Positions 24,180 to 32,810 of a stretch of DNA of 37,838 bases are shown piece after piece; position 1 is the stretch's first letter; each line of letters starts with the position of its first letter. This DNA comes from CALGSZ01 sp042408955 (GTDB lineage Bacteria; Chloroflexota; Chloroflexia; Thermomicrobiales; UBA6265): positions 1 through 37,838 of the forward strand of contig JBHOQQ010000112.1 in assembly GCA_042408955.1 (NCBI GenBank), read 5' to 3'. A program made the position numbers and the translations under genes. Under the pieces are notes generated by a model. That model was given only the letters and a program-made list of their open reading frames with translations. It was not told the DNA's origin and made no database searches.

Positions 24180-27100
24180 ATGGACAACTCTGGTGCCCTG
24201 GCGCACGATCTCTGCTGCGCGCTGGCGCGCATCGTTCGGCACGCATCATCAGTGCGTGGCAGCGCGATCGACGCTTTGTTGGATCAAGCGCGAAAGCTGC
24301 TCGGTGGTGAGATCGCTGCGCTGATCGTCGCCGGGACGAGCCCGCCGGACTTCCGTCTGGTGAGTGGCAATGACGATGCTCTGACGGAGACTGAGCGCGC
24401 GGCCGTGGGAACCCTCGGCCGCATCATCATGGAGCGTCAGGAGGCGCTCGCCCTCAGCGGCCAGCAGGTGCCCTCCTGGGTTCCTGAAGACATCGTGCCT
24501 TCCGCCTCGACTCTCCGTGCCTTTGCTGGCGCTCCGGTCTTCTTGCCAGAGGGGGACGTCGCTGGCGCGATTTGCATCATCGCACGGCAAGACATCGCCT
24601 TCAGCCTGGCACATCTCGGCGCATTGGACGTGCTTGCCCACCTCGTCGGCGGAGTCGTTGCCAGGCAGCGAGCACAGAACGAGCAAAGCCAGCGGGACCA
24701 CTACCTTGCCAGTGTCATCGAGCTCTCACCGAACGCGATCATCTCCATTGATGCCAGTCAGTGCATCGTCAACATCAACCGGTCTGCTGAGCAGGTGTTC
24801 GGCTGGACAGCCCAGGAAATCGTGGGGAAGCCGCTTGATCTCCTGATCCCAGAGCGCTTCCGCGAAGCCCATCGCGCGCACATTGCGCGTTTCATCGAAA
24901 GTGGCGAGCCGACCCGGCACATGAGCAAGCGGCATCCACTCTGGGGCCTGCGCGCCAATGGCGAAGAGTTCTTGATGGATGCTTCGCTGGTGCAATCTAG
25001 AGCGGGCGATGCCTGGCGTGGCACCGTGATCCTGCGCGATATCACCGCGCATGTGCGTGCGCAGCAAGCGCAGGAATGGGCTGAACGCCGGTACCGGGAA
25101 CTCTTCGATCACGCTCCCATCATGTATGTCGTCACGCGGAATGACGGCGGCCTGCCCGTGATCGTGGATTGCAATCAGGCATTTCTCCAAACCCTGGGCT
25201 ATACCCGCGAGGAGACGCTCGGGCGCTCCTTCGTCGATTTTTACACGCCGGCTTCTCAAGCGGAATTACTTGATCGCGGCGGCTATCAGCGCGCGCTCGA
25301 AGGCCGGTTTGCGCCGGCCGAGCGACAGCTGGTGACGCGCGACGGCCGCGTTGTGGAGACCCTCGTGCACGTCATGCCGGAAAAACACGAGGATGGGCGC
25401 GTCTGGGGAACGCAGGCGATGTTCGTTGACATCACTGCCCGCAAGCGCATGGAAGAGGAGCTGCGATTCCAAGCGCTCTTGTTGGACCAGGCGACAGCGG
25501 CCGTGGTCGCCACGGACCCGTCAGGCATCGTGAGCCACTGGAATGCCTATGCTGAAAAGCTCTATGGCTGGGCGCGGCAAGACGCCATCGGCCGCCACTT
25601 GCGAGAGCTTGTCCTGGAAGCCACCGATCCTGCCGTGCAGCTGGAGATTCTGGAGCACTTGCGACTACGGAAAGGCTGGGAAGGGGAGCTTAGCTTCAAG
25701 CGCCGCTGCGGCGCGAGTATGCCCATCCACCTGGCGATCACGCCGGTAGTTGACGGCGGAACGTTCCGTGGCTTCGTCGGTGTTGCCGTTGATCTCAGCG
25801 AGCGCAAATCGCTGGAGGCAAAGCTGACAAGGCTGGCACTGCGCGATCCCCTCACTGACTTGCCGAACCGGGCGCTCTTTCTCGACCGGCTGGAACACGC
25901 CCTGAGCCGCGCCGCCCGAGACCACACCACTGTCGCGCTTCTCCTTTGCGACCTCGACCGGTTCAAGCTAATCAACGATAGCCTCGGGCACAACGCCGGC
26001 GATGCGCTGCTGATCGAGATCGGCCGCCGGTTGCAGGCGGCCGCGCGCGGCGACGACACGATCGCTCGGCTGGGTGGTGACGAGTTCACCATCTTGCTCG
26101 AAGGTCTGCATGGCCTCAGCGAGGCGCGCCAGATCGCAGAGAGGCTGCTGCGGGCGATCCACCGGCCGGTGCGTATCGATCGCCAGGAAATCATCCCTTC
26201 TGCCAGCATCGGCATCGCTATCAGCCCGCGCGGCGCCATCCGGGCCGCCGATTTGCTCCGCAACGCCGATATGGCCATGTACCGGGCGAAGGCCAATGGG
26301 CGAGGAACCTTGGCCATCTTCGACCAGGAGATGCACCGCGCCGCGGTGACGAGAATTCAGCTTGAAACAGACCTTCACTCTGCGCTCGATCACGACGAAC
26401 TGCGCCTGCTCTATCAGCCGATCGTCGATCTGGAGTCCGGTGCAATCGTCGCGCTCGAAGCACTGGTTCGCTGGGAGCATCCTTCGCGAGGCCTACTCTC
26501 TCCTGGCCAGTTCATGACCCTGGCGGAGGACACTGGCCTGATCATCCCGCTAGGCAGATGGGTGCTGGCTCAAGCGTGCCGTGATCTTCAGGCGTGGCAG
26601 GGCACCGGCCTTATCGTCCCTCCGTACCTGAACGTCAATGTCGCCGGTCGCCAGTTCGCCGATCCAGGCTTTCTCGACTCGGTCGCGCACGTTCTGAGCG
26701 AGACGGGTATTGAGCCCGACCGATTGCAACTGGAGGTTAGCGAGCGTGTCCTGGCCGAAGAATTGATCAGCATGGGACTCACGTTGCGCGCGCTGCGGAC
26801 GCTGGGTGTGCGCATCGCCATGGATGACTTTGGCGCCGGCAGTTCCTCTCTCGCGCACCTGCAAGCACTGAACCCGCAGATGTTGAAGCTCGACCGGAGC
26901 TTTATCGCTGATCTCGGCACCAGCGAGGTCAACCGCACGGTCGTTGCTGGCATTGTCGATTTGGCCCATCAGCTTGGAGTCGTTGTGACCGCGGAGGGGA
27001 TCGAGACGACCGACCAGGCTTGCTGGGCGCGGTCGGCAGGCTGCGACTACGGGCAAGGCTACTATTTTGAGCGGCCAGTGCCCGCCAGCACCATCGCCGG

Positions 27101-27209
27101 CCTCTTGCCAGCCGCCGGAGCGACGCCAGCCCGCACACGATTACCAGTGCGTGGCAGCCATCACCTGGGAGCGCTCATGCCGCAGGGCCCCACGCGTCGC
27201 CAGCAGTGA
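24180..27209 (+). CDS. GAF-PAS-PAS-PAS-GGDEF-EAL bifunctional cyclic-di-GMP protein
   Basis: A roughly 1009-residue soluble signalling protein. Start ATG 24180 is fixed by ribosome site GGGAGGCG. Order: GAF-like domain (about 15-165); PAS1 (175-285, IELSPNAIISIDASQCIVNI); PAS2 (303-425, LFDHAPIMYVV); PAS3 (427-545, LLDQATAAVVATDPSGIV); GGDEF (550-715, with DPLTDLPNR, DLDRFKLINDSLGH and intact GGDEF at about 632); EAL (733-980). In the EAL domain the metal- and substrate-binding positions look intact: EALVRWEH, NVNV, LEVSERV, DDFGAGSSSL, KLDRSFI, AEGIET and GQGYYFERP. Both synthesis and hydrolysis of cyclic-di-GMP are therefore possible. No transmembrane segment is visible, so it senses cytoplasmic cues. 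It is divergent from the receiver-GT2 operon. Confidence 0.92.
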   Translation: MDNSGALAHDLCCALARIVRHASSVRGSAIDALLDQARKLLGGEIAALIVAGTSPPDFRLVSGNDDALTETERAAVGTLGRIIMERQEALALSGQQVPSWVPEDIVPSASTLRAFAGAPVFLPEGDVAGAICIIARQDIAFSLAHLGALDVLAHLVGGVVARQRAQNEQSQRDHYLASVIELSPNAIISIDASQCIVNINRSAEQVFGWTAQEIVGKPLDLLIPERFREAHRAHIARFIESGEPTRHMSKRHPLWGLRANGEEFLMDASLVQSRAGDAWRGTVILRDITAHVRAQQAQEWAERRYRELFDHAPIMYVVTRNDGGLPVIVDCNQAFLQTLGYTREETLGRSFVDFYTPASQAELLDRGGYQRALEGRFAPAERQLVTRDGRVVETLVHVMPEKHEDGRVWGTQAMFVDITARKRMEEELRFQALLLDQATAAVVATDPSGIVSHWNAYAEKLYGWARQDAIGRHLRELVLEATDPAVQLEILEHLRLRKGWEGELSFKRRCGASMPIHLAITPVVDGGTFRGFVGVAVDLSERKSLEAKLTRLALRDPLTDLPNRALFLDRLEHALSRAARDHTTVALLLCDLDRFKLINDSLGHNAGDALLIEIGRRLQAAARGDDTIARLGGDEFTILLEGLHGLSEARQIAERLLRAIHRPVRIDRQEIIPSASIGIAISPRGAIRAADLLRNADMAMYRAKANGRGTLAIFDQEMHRAAVTRIQLETDLHSALDHDELRLLYQPIVDLESGAIVALEALVRWEHPSRGLLSPGQFMTLAEDTGLIIPLGRWVLAQACRDLQAWQGTGLIVPPYLNVNVAGRQFADPGFLDSVAHVLSETGIEPDRLQLEVSERVLAEELISMGLTLRALRTLGVRIAMDDFGAGSSSLAHLQALNPQMLKLDRSFIADLGTSEVNRTVVAGIVDLAHQLGVVVTAEGIETTDQACWARSAGCDYGQGYYFERPVPASTIAGLLPAAGATPARTRLPVRGSHHLGALMPQGPTRRQQ

Positions 27210-27488
27210 TCCGTGCCGCATCACTCTCCGCATTTTGTGTATGTTGCACATCTTCCAGCGTGATTGTCGGCTTTTTCGCACGATGACGCGCTGAGATGCA
27301 CCGCGTAAGGTTCCCACCGGGGTTGGCGCCGCGGCATGCCCACGGGGACCTGGTGGTTGAGGCGAGCTAGCGCGATCGCCGGGTGTTGGTGTGCGCGGGG
27401 TATGCCCCGCGCGTTGTGCGATAGGCATGATGCGGGGTCGTCGGGAGTCGATCGGCAATTGGTGTGGAGTGAGGAAGGACGCGCAACG
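27210..27488 (+). promoter_or_regulatory. Upstream region of the tandem glutamine synthetases, with palindrome
   Basis: This 279-bp gap precedes glnA. It contains a perfect inverted repeat at 27393-27412: GCGCGGGG, loop TATG, CCCCGCGC. It has no T-run behind it, so it is more likely an operator or RNA hairpin than a terminator. Ribosome site GAGGAAGGA (about 27470-27478) precedes the ATG. No recognised GlnR or NtcA box was found. Confidence 0.45.
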
Positions 27489-28910
27489 ATGGCAAAGACA
27501 CCAGCCGATGTCCTGGCTATGGCGAAAGAGGCGGGAGTGCAAATCGTTGACTTCCGCTTTGTCGATCTCTTCGGCACCTGGCAGCATAGCTCGAACTCCA
27601 TCAAGGATGTGACCGAGGAAACGTTTGCCGAAGGGGTCGGATTCGACGGCTCCTCAATCCGTGGCTTCCAAACCATCAACGAGTCCGACATGATCCTCTT
27701 GCCGGACCCGGAAACCGCGGTGGTCGACCCGTTTCTTTCCGTCCCGACGCTCGCGGTCATCTGCGATGTGTACGACCCGGTCACCGGCAAGCGCTACAGC
27801 CGCGATCCTCGTGGCGTTGCCCAGCGAGCGGAAGAGCACCTGAAAAAGGCAGGCTTTGGCGACGTCGCCTATTTCGGTCCGGAGTGCGAATTCTTCGTCT
27901 TCGACAACGTGCGCTACGACGCTAACCACCGTGGCGCATTCTACGAGATCGACTCCAGCGAAGGGTTCTGGAATACCGGCTCGGATGAGGGGCCGAACCT
28001 GGGGTACAAAATTCGCCCCAAGAGCGGATATTTCCCAGTGCCACCGCATGACACGCTCATGGATATCCGCTCCGAAATGGTGTTGACGCTGGAAGCGATG
28101 GGGGTGCCCGTCGAAGTTCATCACCATGAGGTCGGCACCGCCGGGCAGTGTGAAATTGACATGCGCTTCGCGCCGTTGACGCGGATGGGCGACAACGTGA
28201 TGACCTACAAGTATGTCGTGCGCAATGTCGCTCGCAAGCACGGCAAGGTGGCGACATTTATGCCGAAGCCGATTTACGGCGACAACGGCAACGGCATGCA
28301 TGTCCACCAGTCGGTTTGGAGCAACGGCCGGAACTGCATGTACGATCCGAACGGGTACGCCGGCTTGAGCGAGTTTGCCAAATACTATATCGGGGGGCTG
28401 TTGTATCACGGCCCGGCGCTGCTGGCGCTCGCGGCGCCGACGGTCAATTCCTACCGCCGCCTGGTGCCAGGTTTCGAAGCTCCCGTAAACCTGGTGTATT
28501 CGCAGCGCAACCGCTCAGCGGCAGTGCGGATCCCGGTCTATTCCAAGAGCGAGAAATCCAAGCGCATCGAGTTTCGCTGCCCGGATACGTCGGCCAATCC
28601 GTATCTCTGCTTTGCCGCGTTGTTGATGGCCGGCTTGGACGGGGTCAAGAAGCGGATCGATCCGGGTGAGCCGGCTGATTTCGATGTGTACGAGGCTAGC
28701 GCCGAGGAGCTCGCGCGCATCAAGAGCACGCCGGGCTCGCTTGACGAAGCCCTCTGCGCGCTTGAGCGCGATCACGAATTCTTGCTGGAAGGCGGGGTCT
28801 TTACCGAGGATGTGATCGACACCTGGATCACGCACAAGCGCACCAATGAGCTTGAGCCGATCAATCTCCGGCCCACGCCCTACGAGTTCTATCTCTATTT
28901 CGATGTCTAA
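27489..28910 (+). CDS. glnA: Glutamine synthetase, type I (GSI-beta subtype)
   Basis: A 473-residue type I glutamine synthetase, making glutamine from glutamate, ammonia and ATP as a cytosolic dodecamer. The N-terminal beta-grasp has VDFRFVDLFGTWQHSS and GFDGSSIRGFQTINESDM. The catalytic part shows the metal-binding glutamates in YFGPECEFFVFD, HHHEVGTAGQCEIDMRF, DNGNGMHVHQSVW, NSYRRLVPGFEAP and the NRSAAVRIP block. The C-terminal stretch ending in HEFLLEGGVFTEDVIDTWI is typical of GSI-beta. At the site that is normally NLYDLPPEE, the regulatory adenylylation region, this protein has FDVYEASAEEL. The tyrosine is kept but the surrounding consensus is lost, so classical adenylylation is doubtful. 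A second, GSI-alpha-like gene follows. Confidence 0.93.
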   Translation: MAKTPADVLAMAKEAGVQIVDFRFVDLFGTWQHSSNSIKDVTEETFAEGVGFDGSSIRGFQTINESDMILLPDPETAVVDPFLSVPTLAVICDVYDPVTGKRYSRDPRGVAQRAEEHLKKAGFGDVAYFGPECEFFVFDNVRYDANHRGAFYEIDSSEGFWNTGSDEGPNLGYKIRPKSGYFPVPPHDTLMDIRSEMVLTLEAMGVPVEVHHHEVGTAGQCEIDMRFAPLTRMGDNVMTYKYVVRNVARKHGKVATFMPKPIYGDNGNGMHVHQSVWSNGRNCMYDPNGYAGLSEFAKYYIGGLLYHGPALLALAAPTVNSYRRLVPGFEAPVNLVYSQRNRSAAVRIPVYSKSEKSKRIEFRCPDTSANPYLCFAALLMAGLDGVKKRIDPGEPADFDVYEASAEELARIKSTPGSLDEALCALERDHEFLLEGGVFTEDVIDTWITHKRTNELEPINLRPTPYEFYLYFDV

Positions 28911-28939
28911 CCCAGCGTGGGGCAACGTCCAGTATCATT

Positions 28940-28997
28940 GCGACTCGCCGGCCGCAGGCGCCCGGCCCGCGAGTCGCACCATGTCTGGGGCGGTTTT
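28940..28997 (+). terminator. Strong stem and T-run between the two glutamine synthetases
   Basis: A 9-bp stem CGACTCGC-type (arms 28940-28948 and 28969-28977) extends by about five more pairs after one mismatch. A T6 run stands at 28992-28997, about 14 nt beyond the stem, so it is not an ideal intrinsic terminator. It could be a partial terminator or attenuator that lowers expression of the second gene. Confidence 0.4.
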
Positions 28998-29054
28998 TTC
29001 GTAACGGCGCGGTAGATCGCGCCGGGACACAAGCAAAGCCAGGGGAGAGAACGG

Positions 29055-30431
29055 ATGGTTCTGCAAGAGGTGAGCCGGGAAACGATTCTGGGTCCGATGC
29101 CAAGCAAAGAGGAAATCCTCAGCCGGGTCGAAGCGGAGGGTATTCAGTTCATCGATCTTCAATTTACCGATGTCATGGGAATCGTCAAAAGCGTGACGAT
29201 CCCCGCCGCGATCTTTGAGCATGTGATTGATGGCGGGCAATGGATCGACGGCTCCTCGATCGCCGGGTTTACCCGGATCGCCGAGTCCGACATGTTCCTG
29301 ATGCCCGACCTGTCCACCTTCGCGGTCACCCCGTGGACACGCCAGGAATTTCCGACGGCCCGGGTGATCTGCTGGGTGCACAATCCCAATGGCGATCCCT
29401 TCCCTGGTGACCCGCGCGGTGTGCTCTACCGGCAGCTGGAGCGCCTCGCCAAGCTCGGCTATCTCTACAAGACGGGGCCAGAGCTTGAGTTCTTCCTATT
29501 CGCTAAGGAAGGGGACCAGATCGCGCCGCTCCCGCACGACCGCGGCGGCTACTTCGATTACTCCACGGATCTGGCCTACACCGTGCGGAAAGATATGGTG
29601 CTGGCGTTGGATCAGATGGGTATCGAAGTCGAGGCCAGCCACCACGAGGTCGCCATCGGCCAGCACGAGATCGATTTTCAATATGGTGATGCCATCGCGA
29701 CGGCCGACCGGGCAGTCACGTTCAAGTATGTCTTGAAGGCGATTGCCCAGAAGCACGGGCTGCATGCGACCTTCATGCCGAAGCCACTGGAAGGCATCAA
29801 CGGCTCCGGCATGCACACCCACCAGAGCTTCGCGTTCATTGACACCGGCAAGAACGCCTTCGTGGATGAGAGCGATCCGTATGGCTTGTCCGACGTTGCG
29901 AAGAAGGTGATCGCTGGGCAGCTCTATCACGCGCGCGGCATGTGCGCGGTCATCGCCCCGCTGGTCAACTCGTACCGCCGGCTCGTGCCTGGCTTTGAGG
30001 CGCCGGTCTATGTCTCCTGGGCGCGGACAAACCGCTCGGCGCTGATTCGCGTACCGGCCATCCGCGGCGGCCACACAGCGGCCACCCGGATCGAGCTGCG
30101 CTGCCCGGATCCCTCCTGCAACCCGTACCTAGCGTTCGCAGTGATGCTCGCCTGCGGCATCGACGGCATCGAGCGCAACCTGCCGCTGCCCGAGCCGGTC
30201 GAGGAGAATCTGTACCACTTCACGGACGAGGATCTGAAGCGGCGCAACATCCCGACGCTGCCAGCCACGCTCGGCGAGGCCGCCGACGAGATGGAAAAGG
30301 ACGAGGTGGTGCGCGAGGCGCTGGGCGATCACATCTTTGAGCGCCTGCTTGAGGCGCAACGCACTGAGTGGGGCGAGTTCCGCCGCCACGTCTCGCAATG
30401 GGAGCGAGAGCGCTACCTCGAGGTGTACTAG
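29055..30431 (+). CDS. glnA: Glutamine synthetase, type I (GSI-alpha-like subtype)
   Basis: A 458-residue glutamine synthetase paralogue, ribosome site AGGGGAGAG before ATG 29055. The signature GGQWIDGSSIAGFTRIAESDMFLMPDLSTFAVTPW matches the Bacillus-type GSI-alpha pattern rather than GSI-beta. Metal and substrate motifs are intact: KTGPELEFFLF, SHHEVAIGQHEIDF, GINGSGMHTHQSF, NSYRRLVPGFEAPVYVSWA and NRSALIRVPA. GSI-beta's C-terminal adenylylation insert is absent. In Bacillus such enzymes are feedback-inhibited and interact with GlnR/TnrA; the control here is unknown. It lies 144 bp after the first gene. The two genes differ well beyond recent duplication. A related role (for instance gamma-glutamyl-amine synthesis) cannot be excluded. 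Confidence 0.9.
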   Translation: MVLQEVSRETILGPMPSKEEILSRVEAEGIQFIDLQFTDVMGIVKSVTIPAAIFEHVIDGGQWIDGSSIAGFTRIAESDMFLMPDLSTFAVTPWTRQEFPTARVICWVHNPNGDPFPGDPRGVLYRQLERLAKLGYLYKTGPELEFFLFAKEGDQIAPLPHDRGGYFDYSTDLAYTVRKDMVLALDQMGIEVEASHHEVAIGQHEIDFQYGDAIATADRAVTFKYVLKAIAQKHGLHATFMPKPLEGINGSGMHTHQSFAFIDTGKNAFVDESDPYGLSDVAKKVIAGQLYHARGMCAVIAPLVNSYRRLVPGFEAPVYVSWARTNRSALIRVPAIRGGHTAATRIELRCPDPSCNPYLAFAVMLACGIDGIERNLPLPEPVEENLYHFTDEDLKRRNIPTLPATLGEAADEMEKDEVVREALGDHIFERLLEAQRTEWGEFRRHVSQWERERYLEVY

Positions 30432-30464
30432 CCGGCTGTGGCCGGTCAGGCTCAGTGAGCGGCG

Positions 30465-30488
30465 GGGGCGGACCAGTGGGTCTGCCCC
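30465..30488 (+). terminator. Hairpin after the second glutamine synthetase
   Basis: A stem of ten pairs (GGGGCGGACC, loop AGTG, GGTCTGCCCC) with one G-T wobble lies 34 bp after the glnA stop. Only a weak T tract (GCGTTTCT) follows, so it is a probable but not classical terminator. Confidence 0.5.
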
Positions 30489-30671
30489 TCGCGTTTCTCC
30501 AGCCGATCTCGCGAGATGACCAGCGAACCGGGTACGATTGCACCGGCAGATTTCCACGGCGTGCACTGGTGGAAGTCCGGCCGGTGATGATGACGCCCGG
30601 GAGGCAGGACGGGCATCTCGTAGCGAACCATCGCCCCTTGATCCTGTGCTTCCCCACGAGATTGGTTGCAG

Positions 30672-31892
30672 ATGGACGCGCTTTCCCAAGCCTATGTGAC
30701 GCTGGCGCTGGCAATCGACCGGCATGTTCCCGGCTTTGTAGACGCCTACTTCGGCCCACCTGAGCTTCGGGTGTCAGCCCAGCAAGGCCCTGTCGCCTCG
30801 CCGCAAGCCTTGCTGGAGCAAGCGCACTTCCTCGCGAGCGCGGTGGCAACCGCAGAGCTGCTTGAGACGCGCAAGGCATTCCTCAGCGCGCAATTCCGGG
30901 CGATGATCACGATCTGCCGCAAGCTCTGCGGCGAGATGCTTGACTACCGGGACGAAGTGCGCGGGCTGTTCGATATCGAGCCGGATAAGACGCCGGAGGC
31001 GGTCTTTGACGGGGCGATTGCCGAGCTCGATGAACTCCTGCCTGGGCAGGGGGATGTTCGTGAGCGCCTGCTCGCCTGGCGGGCCGGATACATTGTGCCG
31101 GTGGAGATCGCTCGCGTGCTGATTGACCACATCGCGGCGGAGACGCGGGCACGGACTCAGGGCTTCGTCGAGCTGCCGCCCGAGGAGTCCGTCGCCTTTA
31201 CCTTTGTCTCCGACAAACCCTGGAGCGGGTACAACTGGTATCTGGGCAACTATCAGTCTCGCGTCGAGATCAACACCGATCTGCCGATCCATGCACACGA
31301 GCTGACCGCGCTGATCACCCACGAAGCCTATCCAGGCCACCACACGGAGCACAGTCTGAAGGAATGGCTATTGTACCGGGAACAAGGTTTCGGAGAGCAC
31401 GCCATCCAGTTGATCAACACGCCGCAATGCGTCATTTCCGAAGGAATCGCTACACTTGCCGAATCCATCATCTTCCCTGGAGATTCAGGCGCTCAGTGGC
31501 AAGCTGAGCATCTCTACCCGCTGGCCGGCTTGCGAGGAGATCCCGAGCGTGAGGCACGGATTGCCCGGGCGCGGACAGCCCTGCGCCCAGTGGCGGCCAA
31601 CGCCGCGCTCCTCCTTCATGCCGAGGGCAAGCCCGAGACGGAGGTGTTGTCCTACCTCCAGCACTATGGCCTGAAGAGCGAGCAAGAAGCGCGGCAGAGT
31701 TTACGGTTTATCAAGAATCCCTTGTGGCGCGCGTACATTTTCACCTACCACGCGGGGCGCGAGCTCCTGGGACGGTGGATCGAGGCCGTGCCAGCAAGCG
31801 ACCGGCCAGGGCGGTTTCGTCTGCTCCTTGCCGGGCAAGTGACGCCCTCGGCTGTCCGCTCCTGGTTGATCGAAGAACCGTCGCTGCCATAG
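30672..31892 (+). CDS. DUF885-like putative metallopeptidase
   Basis: A 406-residue protein whose centre carries THEAYPGHHTEH (HEAYPGHH at about 217-224), the kind of His-Glu motif found in DUF885 proteins, which are distant relatives of zinc metallopeptidases. A second acidic motif, SEGIATLAES (E257, E264), lies about 35 residues further on, where a third metal ligand would be expected. The N terminus (DALSQAYVTLALAIDRHVPGFVDAYFGP) is helical. No signal peptide or membrane segment is visible, so the protein should be cytosolic. Start: ATG 30672, with TTG 30666 just upstream as alternative; the ribosome site is weak. Peptidase activity is inferred from the motif. It is not obviously linked to the glutamine synthetases before it. 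Confidence 0.7.
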   Translation: MDALSQAYVTLALAIDRHVPGFVDAYFGPPELRVSAQQGPVASPQALLEQAHFLASAVATAELLETRKAFLSAQFRAMITICRKLCGEMLDYRDEVRGLFDIEPDKTPEAVFDGAIAELDELLPGQGDVRERLLAWRAGYIVPVEIARVLIDHIAAETRARTQGFVELPPEESVAFTFVSDKPWSGYNWYLGNYQSRVEINTDLPIHAHELTALITHEAYPGHHTEHSLKEWLLYREQGFGEHAIQLINTPQCVISEGIATLAESIIFPGDSGAQWQAEHLYPLAGLRGDPEREARIARARTALRPVAANAALLLHAEGKPETEVLSYLQHYGLKSEQEARQSLRFIKNPLWRAYIFTYHAGRELLGRWIEAVPASDRPGRFRLLLAGQVTPSAVRSWLIEEPSLP

Positions 31893-31918
31893 CGCGATCA
31901 TGTTGCGCGACCTTCATG

Positions 31919-31948
31919 CTGACGGTGTACCTTCTGGTACAGTGATAC
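31919..31948 (+). promoter_or_regulatory. Palindromic operator/promoter of the toxin-antitoxin pair
   Basis: A perfect inverted repeat, TGTACC-TTCT-GGTACA (31926-31941), lies about 45 bp before the antitoxin start. A CTGACG -35-like hexamer (31919-31924) and a poor -10-like TGATAC (31943-31948) flank it at 18-bp spacing. An operator between the promoter elements fits autorepression by the antitoxin, as known for many type II systems. The promoter assignment itself is weak. Confidence 0.45.
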
Positions 31949-31984
31949 CGCGATTTCTAACAACAGTGCGGGAGTAAATAATTC

Positions 31985-32296
31985 ATGGTAGCCAATGTGA
32001 AGATTATTCATGTCACAAAGGATGTGACGCTCTCACAAGTCCTTGAAGAGGCGGCCTCTGAGCCACTGCTCCTTGAGCAAGAGGGGGTGATTTACCGGAT
32101 CGTACGGGAGCCAGAGGCTGTCGCAGCGGCACTCCTCGAGCGCTCCGAGCAGGTGGCGCCACGCGGGGCGACGGAGTCGCTCGTTGAGTATTTCCAGCGC
32201 GTAACTCAAGCCATTATGCGAGGCCGCGAGTTTCACAAGGATTCTCTAGACCTGCTTGAGTTAGCGCGCCACGAGCGATTGACTGAGCTTTCATGA
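31985..32296 (+). CDS. vapB: Antitoxin of a VapBC-type system
   Basis: A 103-residue protein starting VKIIHVTKDVTLSQVLEEAASEPLLLEQEGVIYRIVRE, with the short beta-then-helix layout of Phd/VapB-like antitoxins. The rest is mostly acidic helix (LVEYFQRVTQAIMRGREF, then DLLELARHERLTEL), suited to wrap around the toxin. It overlaps the toxin gene by 4 bp (ATGA at 32293-32296), the usual sign of antitoxin-first coupling. Ribosome site GGGAG lies upstream of ATG 31985. A palindrome about 45 bp upstream is a plausible autoregulatory operator. The antitoxin call rests mainly on the PIN partner; the fold class is uncertain. Confidence 0.72.
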   Translation: MVANVKIIHVTKDVTLSQVLEEAASEPLLLEQEGVIYRIVREPEAVAAALLERSEQVAPRGATESLVEYFQRVTQAIMRGREFHKDSLDLLELARHERLTELS

Positions 32297-32787
32297 CTCA
32301 GGAAACGTCCGGTGATCTGCCATTGCGTACCAATCTCGTCGTAGTTGATGCCAGCTTGGCGGTGAAATGGATATTGAATGAGGTGTGGCATCATGAGGCG
32401 CTGGCCTTGCTTGCCCAGTGGGAACAGCGGTCAGTTAAGAGAATCGCTCCTAGCTGGTTTTCATGCGAGGTCGCCAATGTGTTTTACAAGCGCTTATTGC
32501 GAGGCGATTTAAGCCTGGCCGACGCTCAACTTGGCATCCAGAGCATCCACCTAGCCATCACGCTCAGGGATGCAGAGCCCGCGATTTCCATCCGTGCCCT
32601 TGAATTGGCGGTTGCGCTTGGTAGGACGGCCACCTATGACACCCATTATCTGGCGCTGGCTGAGCGCGAGCACTGCGAGCTGTGGACCGCCGACGAGCGC
32701 TTTTGGAACGCTACACGCATGACTTTTCGATGGATTCGCTGGGTCGGTGAGATGTCGGGCGCGCCCAGTTCCGCACACCGTAAATAG
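32293..32787 (+). CDS. vapC: PIN-domain ribonuclease toxin (VapC-like)
   Basis: A 164-residue PIN-domain protein. The acidic active-site residues are all visible: D19 in VVVDASLAVKW, E59 in CEVAN, D116 in YDTHYLALAE and D134 in WTADERFW. In VapC toxins these four bind the metal needed to cut RNA. Start ATG 32293 overlaps the antitoxin stop by 4 bp. The gene ends 24 bp before the convergent aminotransferase stop. The RNA target is not predictable from sequence. GC content looks lower than the surrounding genes, which would fit horizontal transfer of the pair, a common history for such modules. Confidence 0.88.
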   Translation: MTQETSGDLPLRTNLVVVDASLAVKWILNEVWHHEALALLAQWEQRSVKRIAPSWFSCEVANVFYKRLLRGDLSLADAQLGIQSIHLAITLRDAEPAISIRALELAVALGRTATYDTHYLALAEREHCELWTADERFWNATRMTFRWIRWVGEMSGAPSSAHRK

Positions 32788-32810
32788 AACTTCCTCACAT
32801 CGTTGTTTCG

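Noticed and set aside
27654..28409. Antisense frame inside the first glutamine synthetase
   Set aside because: Shadow frame; contains no family signature.
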